From: Ignavibacteriota bacterium
GTDB lineage: Bacteria; Bacteroidota; Ignavibacteria; UBA10030
DNA length: 61,198 nucleotides
Assembly: GCA_022616555.1 (NCBI GenBank)
Contig: JAKEEG010000018.1
Location: 1 to 61,198, forward strand
Direction of reading: 5' to 3'
Positions within the stretch are counted from its first letter, which is position 1. Each line of letters begins with the position of its first letter. Of the stretch, positions 32,990-42,268 are shown in pieces. The position numbers were made by a program, and so were the translations under genes. The notes under the pieces were generated by a model. That model did not search any database. It saw nothing but the letters and a program-made list of their open reading frames with translations, and was not told the DNA's origin.

Positions 32990-34570
32990 ATGACGGCTTA
33001 TGCCACACCGCCCCGTGCGGGCAAGCGTGAGTGGATAGGATTGGCGGTGATTGCGCTTCCGTGTCTGCTCTATTCGATGGACCTGACGGTCCTAAACCTC
33101 GCCGTACCATCGCTCAGCAAAGACCTCAAGCCGAGCAGTACGCAGTTACTGTGGATTATAGACATTTACGGATTCCTGGTAGCCGGGTCGCTCATTACAA
33201 TGGGCACGCTCGGCGACCGTATTGGTCGCCGTCGGATGTTGTTGATTGGCGCGGCAGCTTTTGGATTGGCATCTGTGTTTGCAGCGTTCTCAACGAGTGC
33301 AGAGATGTTGATTATCGCGCGGGCTGTGCTCGGTCTCGCTGGCGCAACACTCGCACCATCGACTATGTCTTTAATCCGCAACATGTTTCTTGACCCGAAG
33401 GAGCGGGCATTTGCGATTGGTGTTTGGATATCGAGTTTTTCGGCCGGCGCGGCTATCGGTCCGCCCCTCGGGGGCTTTTTACTGCAATACTATTGGTGGG
33501 GTTCGGTTTTTCTCGTGAGCGTGCCAATGATGGTTTTGATATTATTGTTGGGTCCCGCCTTGTTGCCCGAGTTTAAAGACCCCAAAGCTGGAAAGCCCGA
33601 TATTTTTAGCGCTGTTCTTTCTGTTGTTTCAGTGCTCGGGGTAATTTATGGCCTCAAGCAAATTGCTGTACACGGAACGGATTGGCTGCACGTACTGCCA
33701 ATCGTTACCGGTGTAATAGTCGGGGCGCTCTTTCTTCACAGACAGACAAAATTAGCGGATCCTCTCATCGACCTCCGGCTGTTCCGGTCGAGTGTTTTTA
33801 CGGTGTCGCTTGCGACGTACCTGCTTGCCACGTTCGCGGTGTTCGGACCTTACGTATTCATTGCTCAGTATCTGCAATTGGTGCTTGGTTTATCGCCTAT
33901 GGAAGCGGGTCTCTGGACAATACCGTTTGCCGCGGGTTTTATCATAGGTTCGATGCTTTCTCCAGTGATGGCTCGAAGCATTCGCCCGGCTCGTCTCATG
34001 GTCGGGGGCTTAGTAGTCGCCGCGTTTGGTTTCCTTATACTTAGTCAGGCGGAGATTACTTCGGGGCTTGTGGTGGTTGTAACTAGTATGACTGTCTTTT
34101 CCCTCGGACTCTCTCCGGTGTTTACACTGGCGAACGACATCATTATTGGGTCTGCACCGCCTGAGCGTGCCGGCGCCGCCTCTGGAATCTCCGAGACCTG
34201 CTCAGAGTTGGGAGGTGCGCTGGGCATCGCTATTCTTGGCAGCATAGGGACGGCAATGTATCGCGGGACGATGCAGGACTCACTCCCAGTCGGCGTTCCG
34301 CACGATATGGCAGAAACGGCACGGGACACTCTCGGCGGCGCCATAGCCGCTGCCGCTCAGCTACCCGACCAGCTTGGCACGGCGCTGTTGAGTGTGGCAC
34401 GCGAGGCGTTTACAGCAGGTTTGCAGGTCACAGCTATTACTAGCGCAGTTGTCGTGCTTGGAATCGCTTTGCTCGCAATTTCGCTTCTGCGGCATGTACC
34501 TCCGAGTACAGCTCAGGAGGGCGAGAATGGAATTGTGCTCACCACGGCACCGGCTGAAGAAGCGCCATAG
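32990..34570 (+). CDS. MFS multidrug exporter, DHA2 (SmvA/QacA) type
   Basis: It has 526 residues with about 14 transmembrane helices. MDLTVLNLAVPSLSKDL, the family motif LGDRIGRRRML near residue 75, and PPLGGFLLQYYWWGSVFLVSVP are signatures of the SmvA/QacA group, proton-driven exporters of lipophilic cations and disinfectants. ATG 32990 follows GGAGGG; the longer frame from 32918 overlaps the previous gene. Its last 58 nt overlap the 3' end of the convergent FN3 gene. It closes the accessory island. Confidence 0.92.
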   Translation: MTAYATPPRAGKREWIGLAVIALPCLLYSMDLTVLNLAVPSLSKDLKPSSTQLLWIIDIYGFLVAGSLITMGTLGDRIGRRRMLLIGAAAFGLASVFAAFSTSAEMLIIARAVLGLAGATLAPSTMSLIRNMFLDPKERAFAIGVWISSFSAGAAIGPPLGGFLLQYYWWGSVFLVSVPMMVLILLLGPALLPEFKDPKAGKPDIFSAVLSVVSVLGVIYGLKQIAVHGTDWLHVLPIVTGVIVGALFLHRQTKLADPLIDLRLFRSSVFTVSLATYLLATFAVFGPYVFIAQYLQLVLGLSPMEAGLWTIPFAAGFIIGSMLSPVMARSIRPARLMVGGLVVAAFGFLILSQAEITSGLVVVVTSMTVFSLGLSPVFTLANDIIIGSAPPERAGAASGISETCSELGGALGIAILGSIGTAMYRGTMQDSLPVGVPHDMAETARDTLGGAIAAAAQLPDQLGTALLSVAREAFTAGLQVTAITSAVVVLGIALLAISLLRHVPPSTAQEGENGIVLTTAPAEEAP

Positions 34571-35478
34571 TGAGCGTACTGCACCCCCGGCACGGATTGG
34601 TATGAGATAGACACGGTGATATACCGGTTTGGTGCGGTTCCCTGAATTAACGTGCCATTTGATCTCAAAACCAATATCCGCACGTAGTGGTTATCTACAG
34701 TTCGAGCGAAAAAAAGCTGTCCCGTTGACACCATTTCCGAGGAAATGTTTACTTGGCCTACGGTGTATGACTCCTGGCTCGGTGGAAATGTTTGCGGGTT
34801 GTTTAGAGATGATGCTCCAACAGGCTCCCGGTCGGCAAATTTTGTATCTCTGCCCGCTGGGTCATCATTGTACAGGAAACCGCTTCGAAGCTGCACTCCA
34901 GACGGAGTACCGAGCAGATACACATCCATTGTAGCGCGTTCCAACGAGGAGAGTGAAATAAGCCGTGGTCCGCTTACGCTATCCGAATAAAAACGCAGCG
35001 CGTGCATACCTTCTATAGAGCCGGATTCGTATAACTGGAGTGGCGCCGATGTTCCCGCGTCAGCAATATAACGTGTCGCCGGCGACCAATTAATGGTCAC
35101 CGCCGGACTGTTTTCGTACGGTGAAGTTTCATTCGCGCGGACGGTGAGGGCAAAGGTATATATTGTTCCTTCGGTCAATCCTTGTATGGTGGTAGCAGTG
35201 GCTAAAATCGGAAGCATTACCGCCTGTATCGTATCCGTGCCCGCCCGCACGATAAGCTCGTGGTTTTCCATGTAACCGGTGTTGGTGGCGGTCGTTGCCG
35301 TCCATGTCAATCCGACCGAGCTCGGACCAGCAGAAAATGCACTCAGTGAGCTTATTGGTGCAAGTCGAAGTTGTTCTGGCGGCTCGTTGGAAGTCTCATT
35401 GCATGCGATAATGTTGAGAACCGTGAGGTTAAGGAAAGCAGCCAGCTTATATCCAATGGTGTGAAGCAGGTTTTTCAA
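34513..35478 (-). CDS. FN3-domain lipoprotein
   Basis: It has 321 residues. TTG 35478 is taken as the start because GGAGG lies 6 nt upstream and no better codon exists. The hydrophobic N-terminus ends in a lipobox-like IIAC near residue 26, so it is probably a lipoprotein. Residues about 38-130 form a fibronectin type III domain (GPSSVGLTWTAT, ATTIQGLTEGTIYTFALTVRA). The remaining 190 residues are beta-rich, with no recognised family. It overlaps the MFS gene end and lies 18 nt downstream of the phosphoesterase gene on the same strand, so both probably share an mRNA. Confidence 0.8.
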   Translation of the reverse strand: MKNLLHTIGYKLAAFLNLTVLNIIACNETSNEPPEQLRLAPISSLSAFSAGPSSVGLTWTATTATNTGYMENHELIVRAGTDTIQAVMLPILATATTIQGLTEGTIYTFALTVRANETSPYENSPAVTINWSPATRYIADAGTSAPLQLYESGSIEGMHALRFYSDSVSGPRLISLSSLERATMDVYLLGTPSGVQLRSGFLYNDDPAGRDTKFADREPVGASSLNNPQTFPPSQESYTVGQVNISSEMVSTGQLFFARTVDNHYVRILVLRSNGTLIQGTAPNRYITVSISYQSVPGVQYAHYGASSAGAVVSTIPFSPS

Positions 35479-35496
35479 AGAATGCCTCCGGTTTAT

Positions 35497-36984
35497 CTAG
35501 AGACTGACTTTTTCCTTATACACACGCCCCCAACGGTCAGTAGCCTCAACAACGATCTCCTTTACATCCTGTGAAAGTTTAGTAAAGAACAAATGGTCGG
35601 TCGCTCCCGGTTCGACCCACGAATGCTTCTTGGGCATTGTATCGCCGGAATGCAATTTCACGGACAACGGGTCTTTCCCGTTGCGACGAGTCATCATGCC
35701 CTTTTTCATTCCATTCTCGTACCATGCGACCGTCCAGTGTTCGTCTGCCGTCCAAACGTTTGCAATCAGTTCGTCTGTAGGATTCAGCTCACTCTTCGGA
35801 GTGTAGAGACGAAGTTGATGGTTGACGTCTAACCCGGTTGACTTGTATTGCCACGAAAGCTCGCTGCCGCTCGCTTCGTAGACTGAGTAGCCGTTTGGCG
35901 TTCCGTCGTGACAGATTGGACCAGTCCACCATGCGCCGCACACTGCGCCAGTGACGTGGATTTCCGAGCCGCCGTCTTTCAGATATTCGCTCTCGTGCAT
36001 GTGTCCTGTAATGATGTACGACTTATACGGCTCGAGCAGTCTGTAGAGCAATTCTCTGTTTGTGACAACGACGCTATTGGGGGCGTTCCTTTGGCCTTCC
36101 CGCTTGAACTGTAAATTATACGCGGGGATGTGAATGAACGTCACGACCGTTTTGCCTTTTTCCACGAGCGCCAAATCCGCCTTCAGCCAATCGAGCTGCT
36201 GTTGGTGGACGTAGCCTATATACCCGCCGAACCAAAAGATGTCGTCCAGCACCACATAATGGATATCGCCCCGGTTGAATGAATAGTACGTGGGACCGAA
36301 ATATCTGCTGAATGTTCTAATCGAGCCCTCATCCGTTTTTTGATCGACTTCAACATCATGGTTGCCGACGACCTGGAAGCAGGGGATGCCCATCCACTTT
36401 ACGGCTTTTTCGTAATCGGGGAAGAATTCCAAACGGTCGAACATTAAATCGCCACAGCCCACCCCAAAAAGCGGTGTGTCGGACATGCGTTTCGCCGTTG
36501 CCTGGACGTCGGGAACGGTTTCTGCATGGAAGCGCGCGACATCAGCCGCGTCCAGCGTTTGCGGGTCTGCCAGCTGCAAAAAGGCGTGCTTGGTGTCAGG
36601 GGTTGGAAGCGGGTCGAGTATAAACTCCGCAGTCGCCTCGCCTGAGTTTGCCTTTAAGAGCTGGTAGAACAATGCTGTGCCTGTGGGATTCGTCGGGATC
36701 GTATAGCCGGAAGGCAGCGAGAGAAAGACAAACGGCTGCCGGGAATCGGAAATGAAGTCGAACGTGCCGTCAGATTTCGTCTGTGCGACGGAAACGCCGT
36801 CCGAGACTGTGACGTTGGCAAGTCCTTTTCCGCGTGATTTTACCGAGCCGCGTACACGAACAGGATTGCCTAAAGGCTTGATACGGAATATCGGATTATA
36901 TGGACGCGCGATGATCGATTCGGCAATAAGCAATGATGCGGCGGTAAGCCCCGCATGTTTCAGGAAGGCTCTTCTGTTAGACAT
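35497..36984 (-). CDS. secreted calcineurin-like metallophosphoesterase
   Basis: It has 495 residues from ATG 36984 (AAGGAG upstream; the longer frame to 37059 is less likely). The N-terminus SNRRAFLKHAGLTAASLLIA is a Tat-type signal with a weak RR motif. Domains in order: a beta-sandwich with ANVTVSDGVSVAQTKSDGTFDF (MetallophosN type), then the phosphoesterase core with GCGDLMFDR, VGNHDVE and ITGHMHESEYL, and a C-terminal domain (MetallophosC type) with KKHSWVEPGATDHLF. It hydrolyses an unknown phosphoester outside the cytoplasm. An operon with the FN3 lipoprotein is likely. Confidence 0.9.
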   Translation of the reverse strand: MSNRRAFLKHAGLTAASLLIAESIIARPYNPIFRIKPLGNPVRVRGSVKSRGKGLANVTVSDGVSVAQTKSDGTFDFISDSRQPFVFLSLPSGYTIPTNPTGTALFYQLLKANSGEATAEFILDPLPTPDTKHAFLQLADPQTLDAADVARFHAETVPDVQATAKRMSDTPLFGVGCGDLMFDRLEFFPDYEKAVKWMGIPCFQVVGNHDVEVDQKTDEGSIRTFSRYFGPTYYSFNRGDIHYVVLDDIFWFGGYIGYVHQQQLDWLKADLALVEKGKTVVTFIHIPAYNLQFKREGQRNAPNSVVVTNRELLYRLLEPYKSYIITGHMHESEYLKDGGSEIHVTGAVCGAWWTGPICHDGTPNGYSVYEASGSELSWQYKSTGLDVNHQLRLYTPKSELNPTDELIANVWTADEHWTVAWYENGMKKGMMTRRNGKDPLSVKLHSGDTMPKKHSWVEPGATDHLFFTKLSQDVKEIVVEATDRWGRVYKEKVSL

Positions 36985-37209
36985 GGCGATTGTGCTCCTT
37001 CGGTATTTCACGGTGCGAATTGTTGAGTATAACATAAGAAGAATCAAGCTTGGGGACAAGGGGGCTACAGCCGTGATTGGAAAATTAACAGAGACTTAAT
37101 AGAAATGTTGCAGGAAGAAAAAACGCTTCATTTACACCTCAATTTAGATAAGCCTTTTTCTTTTCCCTTGTGTATATTAGACAACCAACATGGGAGCGGA
37201 AGAGAAGAA

Positions 37210-38688
37210 ATGGCCAATCAATTGATATCACAGTTCGCTGAACGATGGGGGGAGAAAACTCACATTCTTCTCCTGTGTCTGCTCCTTCTCCACATTGTGC
37301 TTCATATTAAATATCTCGACCTCCCTCCCGTGGGTTTTCATCGGTGGCGCCAAACGCAAACGCTCTCCGTCGCTCGAAATTTCTACGAAGAGAGCATGAA
37401 TATTCTCGAGCCCCGTGTCGACTCGCGAGGCGACCAGTCCGGGATTACCGGGGTAGAATTTCCCATTGTAAATTATCTTGTCGCTCTGGCTTACCAACTC
37501 CTTGGCAATAGCTACCTTGTTGAGCGGTTTGTGCTGTTGTTGTTCAGTTTGCTTGCCCTTGTCGGATGTTACCACGCCACGAGAACATTAATGGATTCCC
37601 CATCTCTCGGTCTTGTTGGTGCGGGGTTCCTCGCTTTCAGCCCGTTGTTTTCCTATTACTCTATCGTTGTCATGCCAGAAGTTCCAGCGATAGCATTAAT
37701 GTATGTGGGTCTGTATTTCGTTTTAAAATGGGAAAGGAGTTCTCGTCCACGCGATTTCGCTCTATCCGTTGTGTTTTTGTGTTTTGCTGCGCTCATCAAA
37801 CTTTCGACGTTAATCGTAGGGCCTGTTTGGGTATGGCTCTTGTTCCGGAAAAGGAGTTCGATTCCGCATGCCGCAATTGTTCGGTATTTCGCTCTTGGGG
37901 CTGTAGTTCTATGCGTCATTGGCGGGTGGTACATGTACGCACGGTATCTCAGCGACATACATCAGAACTACGGTTTCCGGCTCTACGCTGAGTTTCCGTT
38001 TCCACTTTCCGTCATCCCGCACGTTGCTAACCGCGTATTTGTTCAATATCTGCCCGAGCTATACGTTAATTACGCAGAATTTATCTTTGTGGTTGTTGGC
38101 GTGGTAACCGCGATACGATCGAGAGGCAGCGACCTCAATCGATTTCTCTTATTGTACGCGGGCGGCACGGCGTTGTTCATGGTTTCGATGTTTCCCATGT
38201 TTGTAGAACAAGATTATTACATGATGCCCGTTATTCCGCTCCTCATTTTTCTTGCAACGCTTGGTCTGAAGAGAGCGTGGAATTGGGCGCTGGAAAAACC
38301 GGCTCGAGTACGATTAATAGTGTTTCTTCTCGTTCTTGTTCCGATTTTAGGTTCCATCCGCGCGCTCTCGCGTTTTGAAGGCGCAACAATTGACCATGAG
38401 CTTATGGCAATGGAACAACATCTCAATGTTATAGTACCCGACCGCACAGCGTTACTTGTGGCGGCGAGCAACCGGTCGCCCAGTATTTATCTCTACTATA
38501 TGCACCGCAAGGGTTGGCCGGCAACAGATCAGCTTCCGACCGACACACTTCGAAGTTACGTCAAAAAGGGTGCACAATATCTTGTTTCGGATAGCCGGGT
38601 GCTGGAGGAGCGGGTCAGACCGGAAATTCGGTTGGATTCCCTCGTCTCTTTCGGCAGGTTTACGGTGTTTCGTTTGGGAGAGTTTTAG
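37210..38688 (+). CDS. GT-C glycosyltransferase (ArnT/PMT-like membrane protein)
   Basis: It has 492 residues from ATG 37210; the longer frame from 37105 adds a soluble stretch unlike the family. The first helix begins near residue 18 (HILLLCLLLLHIVLHI), followed by the periplasmic loop FHRWRQTQTLSVARNFYEE, which holds the catalytic-type acidic and arginine residues. About 10-11 more helices follow, and a short soluble tail. Such enzymes move a sugar from a polyprenyl-phosphate donor to lipid, protein or glycan in the periplasm. The acceptor is unknown. It is divergent from the phosphoesterase gene and 128 nt before dnaX. Confidence 0.85.
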   Translation: MANQLISQFAERWGEKTHILLLCLLLLHIVLHIKYLDLPPVGFHRWRQTQTLSVARNFYEESMNILEPRVDSRGDQSGITGVEFPIVNYLVALAYQLLGNSYLVERFVLLLFSLLALVGCYHATRTLMDSPSLGLVGAGFLAFSPLFSYYSIVVMPEVPAIALMYVGLYFVLKWERSSRPRDFALSVVFLCFAALIKLSTLIVGPVWVWLLFRKRSSIPHAAIVRYFALGAVVLCVIGGWYMYARYLSDIHQNYGFRLYAEFPFPLSVIPHVANRVFVQYLPELYVNYAEFIFVVVGVVTAIRSRGSDLNRFLLLYAGGTALFMVSMFPMFVEQDYYMMPVIPLLIFLATLGLKRAWNWALEKPARVRLIVFLLVLVPILGSIRALSRFEGATIDHELMAMEQHLNVIVPDRTALLVAASNRSPSIYLYYMHRKGWPATDQLPTDTLRSYVKKGAQYLVSDSRVLEERVRPEIRLDSLVSFGRFTVFRLGEF

Positions 38689-38816
38689 CGTTGATTTCAG
38701 AAAGAAAAATGATGTTGTTTGCCTTCTGACGCAAATTTCGTATCTTAACCTATCCGCTGTAATCACGGTCACAAGAATCGCTTTGATTTTTTCCTTTTTC
38801 TTTCTTAATTGAATAC

Positions 38817-40652
38817 ATGTCCTACCAGGTAACCGCCCGAAAATGGCGTCCGATGGTCTTTGAAGACGTCGTCGGGCAATCCCATGTAACGAGCACGCTT
38901 GCCAACGCGATCAAAACGCACCGCGTGGCGCACGCGTATGTCTTTAGCGGACAGCGCGGCTGCGGCAAAACAACGACCGCACGCATCCTTGCCCGCGCGC
39001 TTAACTGCCTCTCACCCAACGGAATAAACCCCGACAACACCTGCGAGATCTGCCTGGAGATTACCGAAGGCAGAAGCCTCGACGTCATTGAAATCGACGG
39101 CGCGTCCAACCGCGGTGTGGAAGAAATACGCAATTTACGCGAGTCGGTCCGTTACACACCCGCCCGCGGCAAGTACAAAATTTATATTATCGACGAAGTC
39201 CACATGCTGACGAAGGAGGCGTTCAACGCGCTCCTGAAAACGCTCGAAGAACCGCCCGAGCACGTGGTGTTTATCTTCGCAACGACGGAAATTCACAAAG
39301 TCCCCGCGACGATCCTCTCTCGCTGTCAGCGATTCGACTTTCGGCGCATTGCAATCGAAGAAATTATCTCTCGTTTGAAGTTCATCGCACAGGAAGAAAA
39401 AATTTCCATCGAGGACGACGCCCTGCTTGTGGTTGCGAAGAAAGGCGACGGCTCGCTGCGCGACGCACAGAGTATTTTCGATCAGGTGCGGGCGTTCTGC
39501 GGCAACGAGATCAGCGCAAAGGACGCCCAGAAAGTGCTCAACGTCGTTGACCTCGATGTGTTCTTCCGCGTGACCGACCTGATGAAAGCGAAAGACGTGC
39601 GCGGCGGCATCGACCTTGTAGACGACATTATCCGCAACGGGTACGATATACGGGAATTCCTCGTCGGGTTAAGCGAGCATTTGCGCAACCTGCTTGTTGT
39701 TTCCACAACGCAATCCACGCAGTTGGTGGAAACATCAGACCATCACCGCAAGCGCTACGAAGCGGAAGCGTCGCATTTTTCCGAGAACGACTTACTCAGG
39801 TTGATTAAACTTGTGCTTGAGCTTGAGGGCTCTCTCCGCTGGTCATCCCAGCCCCGTTACAAGCTTGAAGCTGGCTTGCTGCAGATGATCAAGATGCATA
39901 GCGCGGTGCGGGTTGACGAGCTGCTCAGGCAGATCGACGACCTCAAAAAAAAACTTAACGGTTCCTCGCTTTCTCAACAGCGCCCCGCAAATGTAGTGCC
40001 TTTGCCGAAAGAAGAAGTCAAAGTTGTCGGCACGGTCAGCGCCGGTATGTTGAACCCGGCATCGTTGGTGCCGCCGGGTATGATTCCCGACGCGTTCAAG
40101 CAGCCCCAGGTGAGATTGCAATCTGCGTTCGGCGCGTCGTACGCTCAGCCCTCAATGGTGCGCGATCGCGCTAGCCAGCCGTCATCATACACAGCTCAAC
40201 GGGCGCCGGAGCCGATGCAAGTCATCTCCGCCGAGGAAGCGTATGCAAGTTGGCAGCAGTGGGTGTCGGAAGTCCAGCGCTCGCGCATTTCTGTCGGCAG
40301 CGCGCTCGAAGTCAGCGCCATCCTCGACGTCAATAACGGTGCGTTACGCATCGCCTGCCCGGACGATTACCATCTCACCTCGCTCAAACGCAATGAACAG
40401 TTGTTGACAGAAACATTCCATAAGGTGACGGGCAGGAAAGTCCGCATCGAGCCTATCCTGCACGCCGCACCGCCTGCTGCTTCACGTTCCGCAGCAACAA
40501 CGCACTCCGCTACGCGATCGTTTGCATCGAGTCTTGGCTCGCCGGCGACTGCCGACTCATCCCCGGGTTCAGCCCCAGGTTTAGCAGAAGACCACCTGGT
40601 CATCAAAGCCCTGCGCCGCGAATTAGGCGCGGAACCGATGGAAGTTCACTAA
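38817..40652 (+). CDS. dnaX: DNA polymerase III subunit gamma/tau
   Basis: Clamp-loader ATPase of the replisome, 611 residues. The Walker A motif SGQRGCGKTTTARI is near residues 44-57, Walker B IIDEVHML near 123, and sensor 1 FATTEIHK and the SRC arginine finger (LSRCQRF) are present. Domain III ends near 370, followed by a Pro/Ser-rich linker and a C-terminal tau domain (EAYASWQQWVSEVQRSRI to about 550). Of the four usual zinc ligands C64, C76 and C79 are present, but position 73 is Asp. A run of nine A at 39945-39953 allows slippage into an immediate stop, so the gene may give both tau (611) and gamma (about 380 residues). Confidence 0.97.
   Translation: MSYQVTARKWRPMVFEDVVGQSHVTSTLANAIKTHRVAHAYVFSGQRGCGKTTTARILARALNCLSPNGINPDNTCEICLEITEGRSLDVIEIDGASNRGVEEIRNLRESVRYTPARGKYKIYIIDEVHMLTKEAFNALLKTLEEPPEHVVFIFATTEIHKVPATILSRCQRFDFRRIAIEEIISRLKFIAQEEKISIEDDALLVVAKKGDGSLRDAQSIFDQVRAFCGNEISAKDAQKVLNVVDLDVFFRVTDLMKAKDVRGGIDLVDDIIRNGYDIREFLVGLSEHLRNLLVVSTTQSTQLVETSDHHRKRYEAEASHFSENDLLRLIKLVLELEGSLRWSSQPRYKLEAGLLQMIKMHSAVRVDELLRQIDDLKKKLNGSSLSQQRPANVVPLPKEEVKVVGTVSAGMLNPASLVPPGMIPDAFKQPQVRLQSAFGASYAQPSMVRDRASQPSSYTAQRAPEPMQVISAEEAYASWQQWVSEVQRSRISVGSALEVSAILDVNNGALRIACPDDYHLTSLKRNEQLLTETFHKVTGRKVRIEPILHAAPPAASRSAATTHSATRSFASSLGSPATADSSPGSAPGLAEDHLVIKALRRELGAEPMEVH
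39945..39953 (+). promoter_or_regulatory. A9 slippage site in dnaX
   Basis: Nine consecutive A encode three Lys codons (377-379). One added A in the mRNA, or a -1 ribosomal slip, gives AAA AAA AAA ACT TAA, that is, a stop (TAA, 39956-39958) just one codon after the run. The product would be about 380 residues, ending at the border of domain III, just as gamma does elsewhere. Thermus dnaX uses an A9 run in this way; Escherichia coli uses A AAA AAG. Confidence 0.65.
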
Positions 40653-40695
40653 CCGTTTCAGAACCACAGATAGAGAAGAGAAAGGGAGTTTGATT

Positions 40696-42003
40696 ATGAT
40701 CCGTCACCGAACTATCGCGATGGCTGTTATCGCCCTTTTCTGTACCCAACTTGCCAGCGCACAACAACAGGAGACAACAACGATGTCCGATGAACAGCTC
40801 ACCGCGAAAGCGCGTGAGATCCACCAGTGCGTATTGACGCTGGATACGCACGACGATATTTCATTCGAGTTTGCAACCGAGCAGGACGACCCCGGAAATC
40901 CGGAGAATTCGCGACAGGCGACGCTTCCCAAGATGCGCGATGGCGGGTTGGATGCCGGCTTTTTCATTGTGTACGTCGGGCAAGGCGACCGCACGGCAGA
41001 GGGCAACAAATTCGCGTATGAACAGGCAATTACGAAATTCGAGGCAATCCATCGTATGGCTGAGCAGATGTATCCCGATGAGATTGAAATCGCCTACACG
41101 CCTGCGGACGTTGTGCGCATTCACAAGAGCGGAAAGCTTGTCGCTTGCATCGGTATCGAGAACGGCTGGACGATCGGCAACGACATCGCGAAGCTGGCGG
41201 AATTCCACAAGCGCGGCGGGCGCTACATTACGTTGGCGCACAACGGGCACAACGACATTTGCGACTCGGCGAATCCCCGCAACGACGAACAGGAATCCGA
41301 GCATAATGGTGTGAGCGAGTTCGGCAAGAAGGTCATTGCCGAGATGAGCCGGCTGGGCATCATGGTGGATATTTCGCATATTTCGAAAAAGTCAGCGTTG
41401 GATGCGATTAAGCTCTCCAAGGCCCCGGTGATTGCATCCCACTCAGGAGCCTGGGCGATCAACAACCACGCACGCAATATAGACGACGAGACACTGATGG
41501 AGCTCAAAAAGAACGGCGGCGTAGTGCAAGCCGTTGCGCTGCGCGGGTTTGTGAAAAGCCGCACACCGTCGTCGGAGCGCGTGGCGGCGCAGGCAGCACT
41601 GCGCAAAGAATATGGTTTGCCGGAAGGTGGTGGATTTGGCGGGCTGGGACGCGCAATGGAATCGTTGACGGAAGAAAAACGCGCCGAGTTCCGCGGCAAA
41701 ATGCAGGAGATCGATAAAAAATACCCGCTGCCGGCGGTGGATGTGAAAGATTTCGTAAATCACATCGACCATATTGTGAAGGCCATCGGCATCGACCACG
41801 CGGGCATCAGCTCGGATTTCGACGGCGGCGGCGGCATTGACGGATGGGACAACGCGGCGGAGACGTTTAATGTGACGTTGGAACTCGTGCGCCGCGGCTA
41901 CACAGAAGAGCAAATCCAAAAAATCTGGGGCGGTAATCTCTTGAGAGTCTGGGGTGAAGTGGAAAAAGTAGCGGCGGAGTTGCAGAAGGCTGGCTCGAAA
42001 TAA
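40696..42003 (+). CDS. secreted membrane-dipeptidase-like peptidase (family M19)
   Basis: It has 435 residues from ATG 40696 with AAAGGGAG upstream. The signal peptide ends near LASAQQQ (residue 23). The zinc ligands of the renal dipeptidase family can be seen: LDTHDD (HxD) near residue 54, GIENG Glu near 157, VDISHIS His near 226, and IASHSG His near 246, with GISSDFDGGGG near 375. It cleaves dipeptides or beta-lactam-like amides outside the cytoplasm. It begins 43 nt after dnaX and ends at a hairpin, 42027-42054. Confidence 0.93.
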   Translation: MIRHRTIAMAVIALFCTQLASAQQQETTTMSDEQLTAKAREIHQCVLTLDTHDDISFEFATEQDDPGNPENSRQATLPKMRDGGLDAGFFIVYVGQGDRTAEGNKFAYEQAITKFEAIHRMAEQMYPDEIEIAYTPADVVRIHKSGKLVACIGIENGWTIGNDIAKLAEFHKRGGRYITLAHNGHNDICDSANPRNDEQESEHNGVSEFGKKVIAEMSRLGIMVDISHISKKSALDAIKLSKAPVIASHSGAWAINNHARNIDDETLMELKKNGGVVQAVALRGFVKSRTPSSERVAAQAALRKEYGLPEGGGFGGLGRAMESLTEEKRAEFRGKMQEIDKKYPLPAVDVKDFVNHIDHIVKAIGIDHAGISSDFDGGGGIDGWDNAAETFNVTLELVRRGYTEEQIQKIWGGNLLRVWGEVEKVAAELQKAGSK

Positions 42004-42026
42004 CCAGATATCAGGTATTGGGTTTG

Positions 42027-42062
42027 CAGAACAACACATGTACGTGTGGTTCTGCTGTTTTA
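42027..42062 (+). terminator. terminator after dipeptidase gene
   Basis: CAGAAC-A-ACAC / GTGT-G-GTTCTG with a 6-nt loop (42027-42054, one mismatch) is followed by CTGTTTTATG. A second inverted repeat CTAACCAT/ATGGTTAG lies at 42201-42235, in front of the PorV-like gene. The rest of the 42004-42268 gap shows nothing clear. Confidence 0.55.
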
Positions 42063-42268
42063 TGTTGCTTGCTTCTTTCTCAGGTTTCTACTATTTTGAG
42101 TCAGCAAGTATTAAACGAACTTTTACAAAGGAATTTACCTTATCGTTTCATTGTCAGAGTGTAGTGCCAGTGCCGTGTTGAATTATCTGAGAGGATCACT
42201 CTAACCATTATTATAACCGAATTCGCCATGGTTAGGTGCGGATTCGGTTTTGTTGTTTTAGAAAAACA

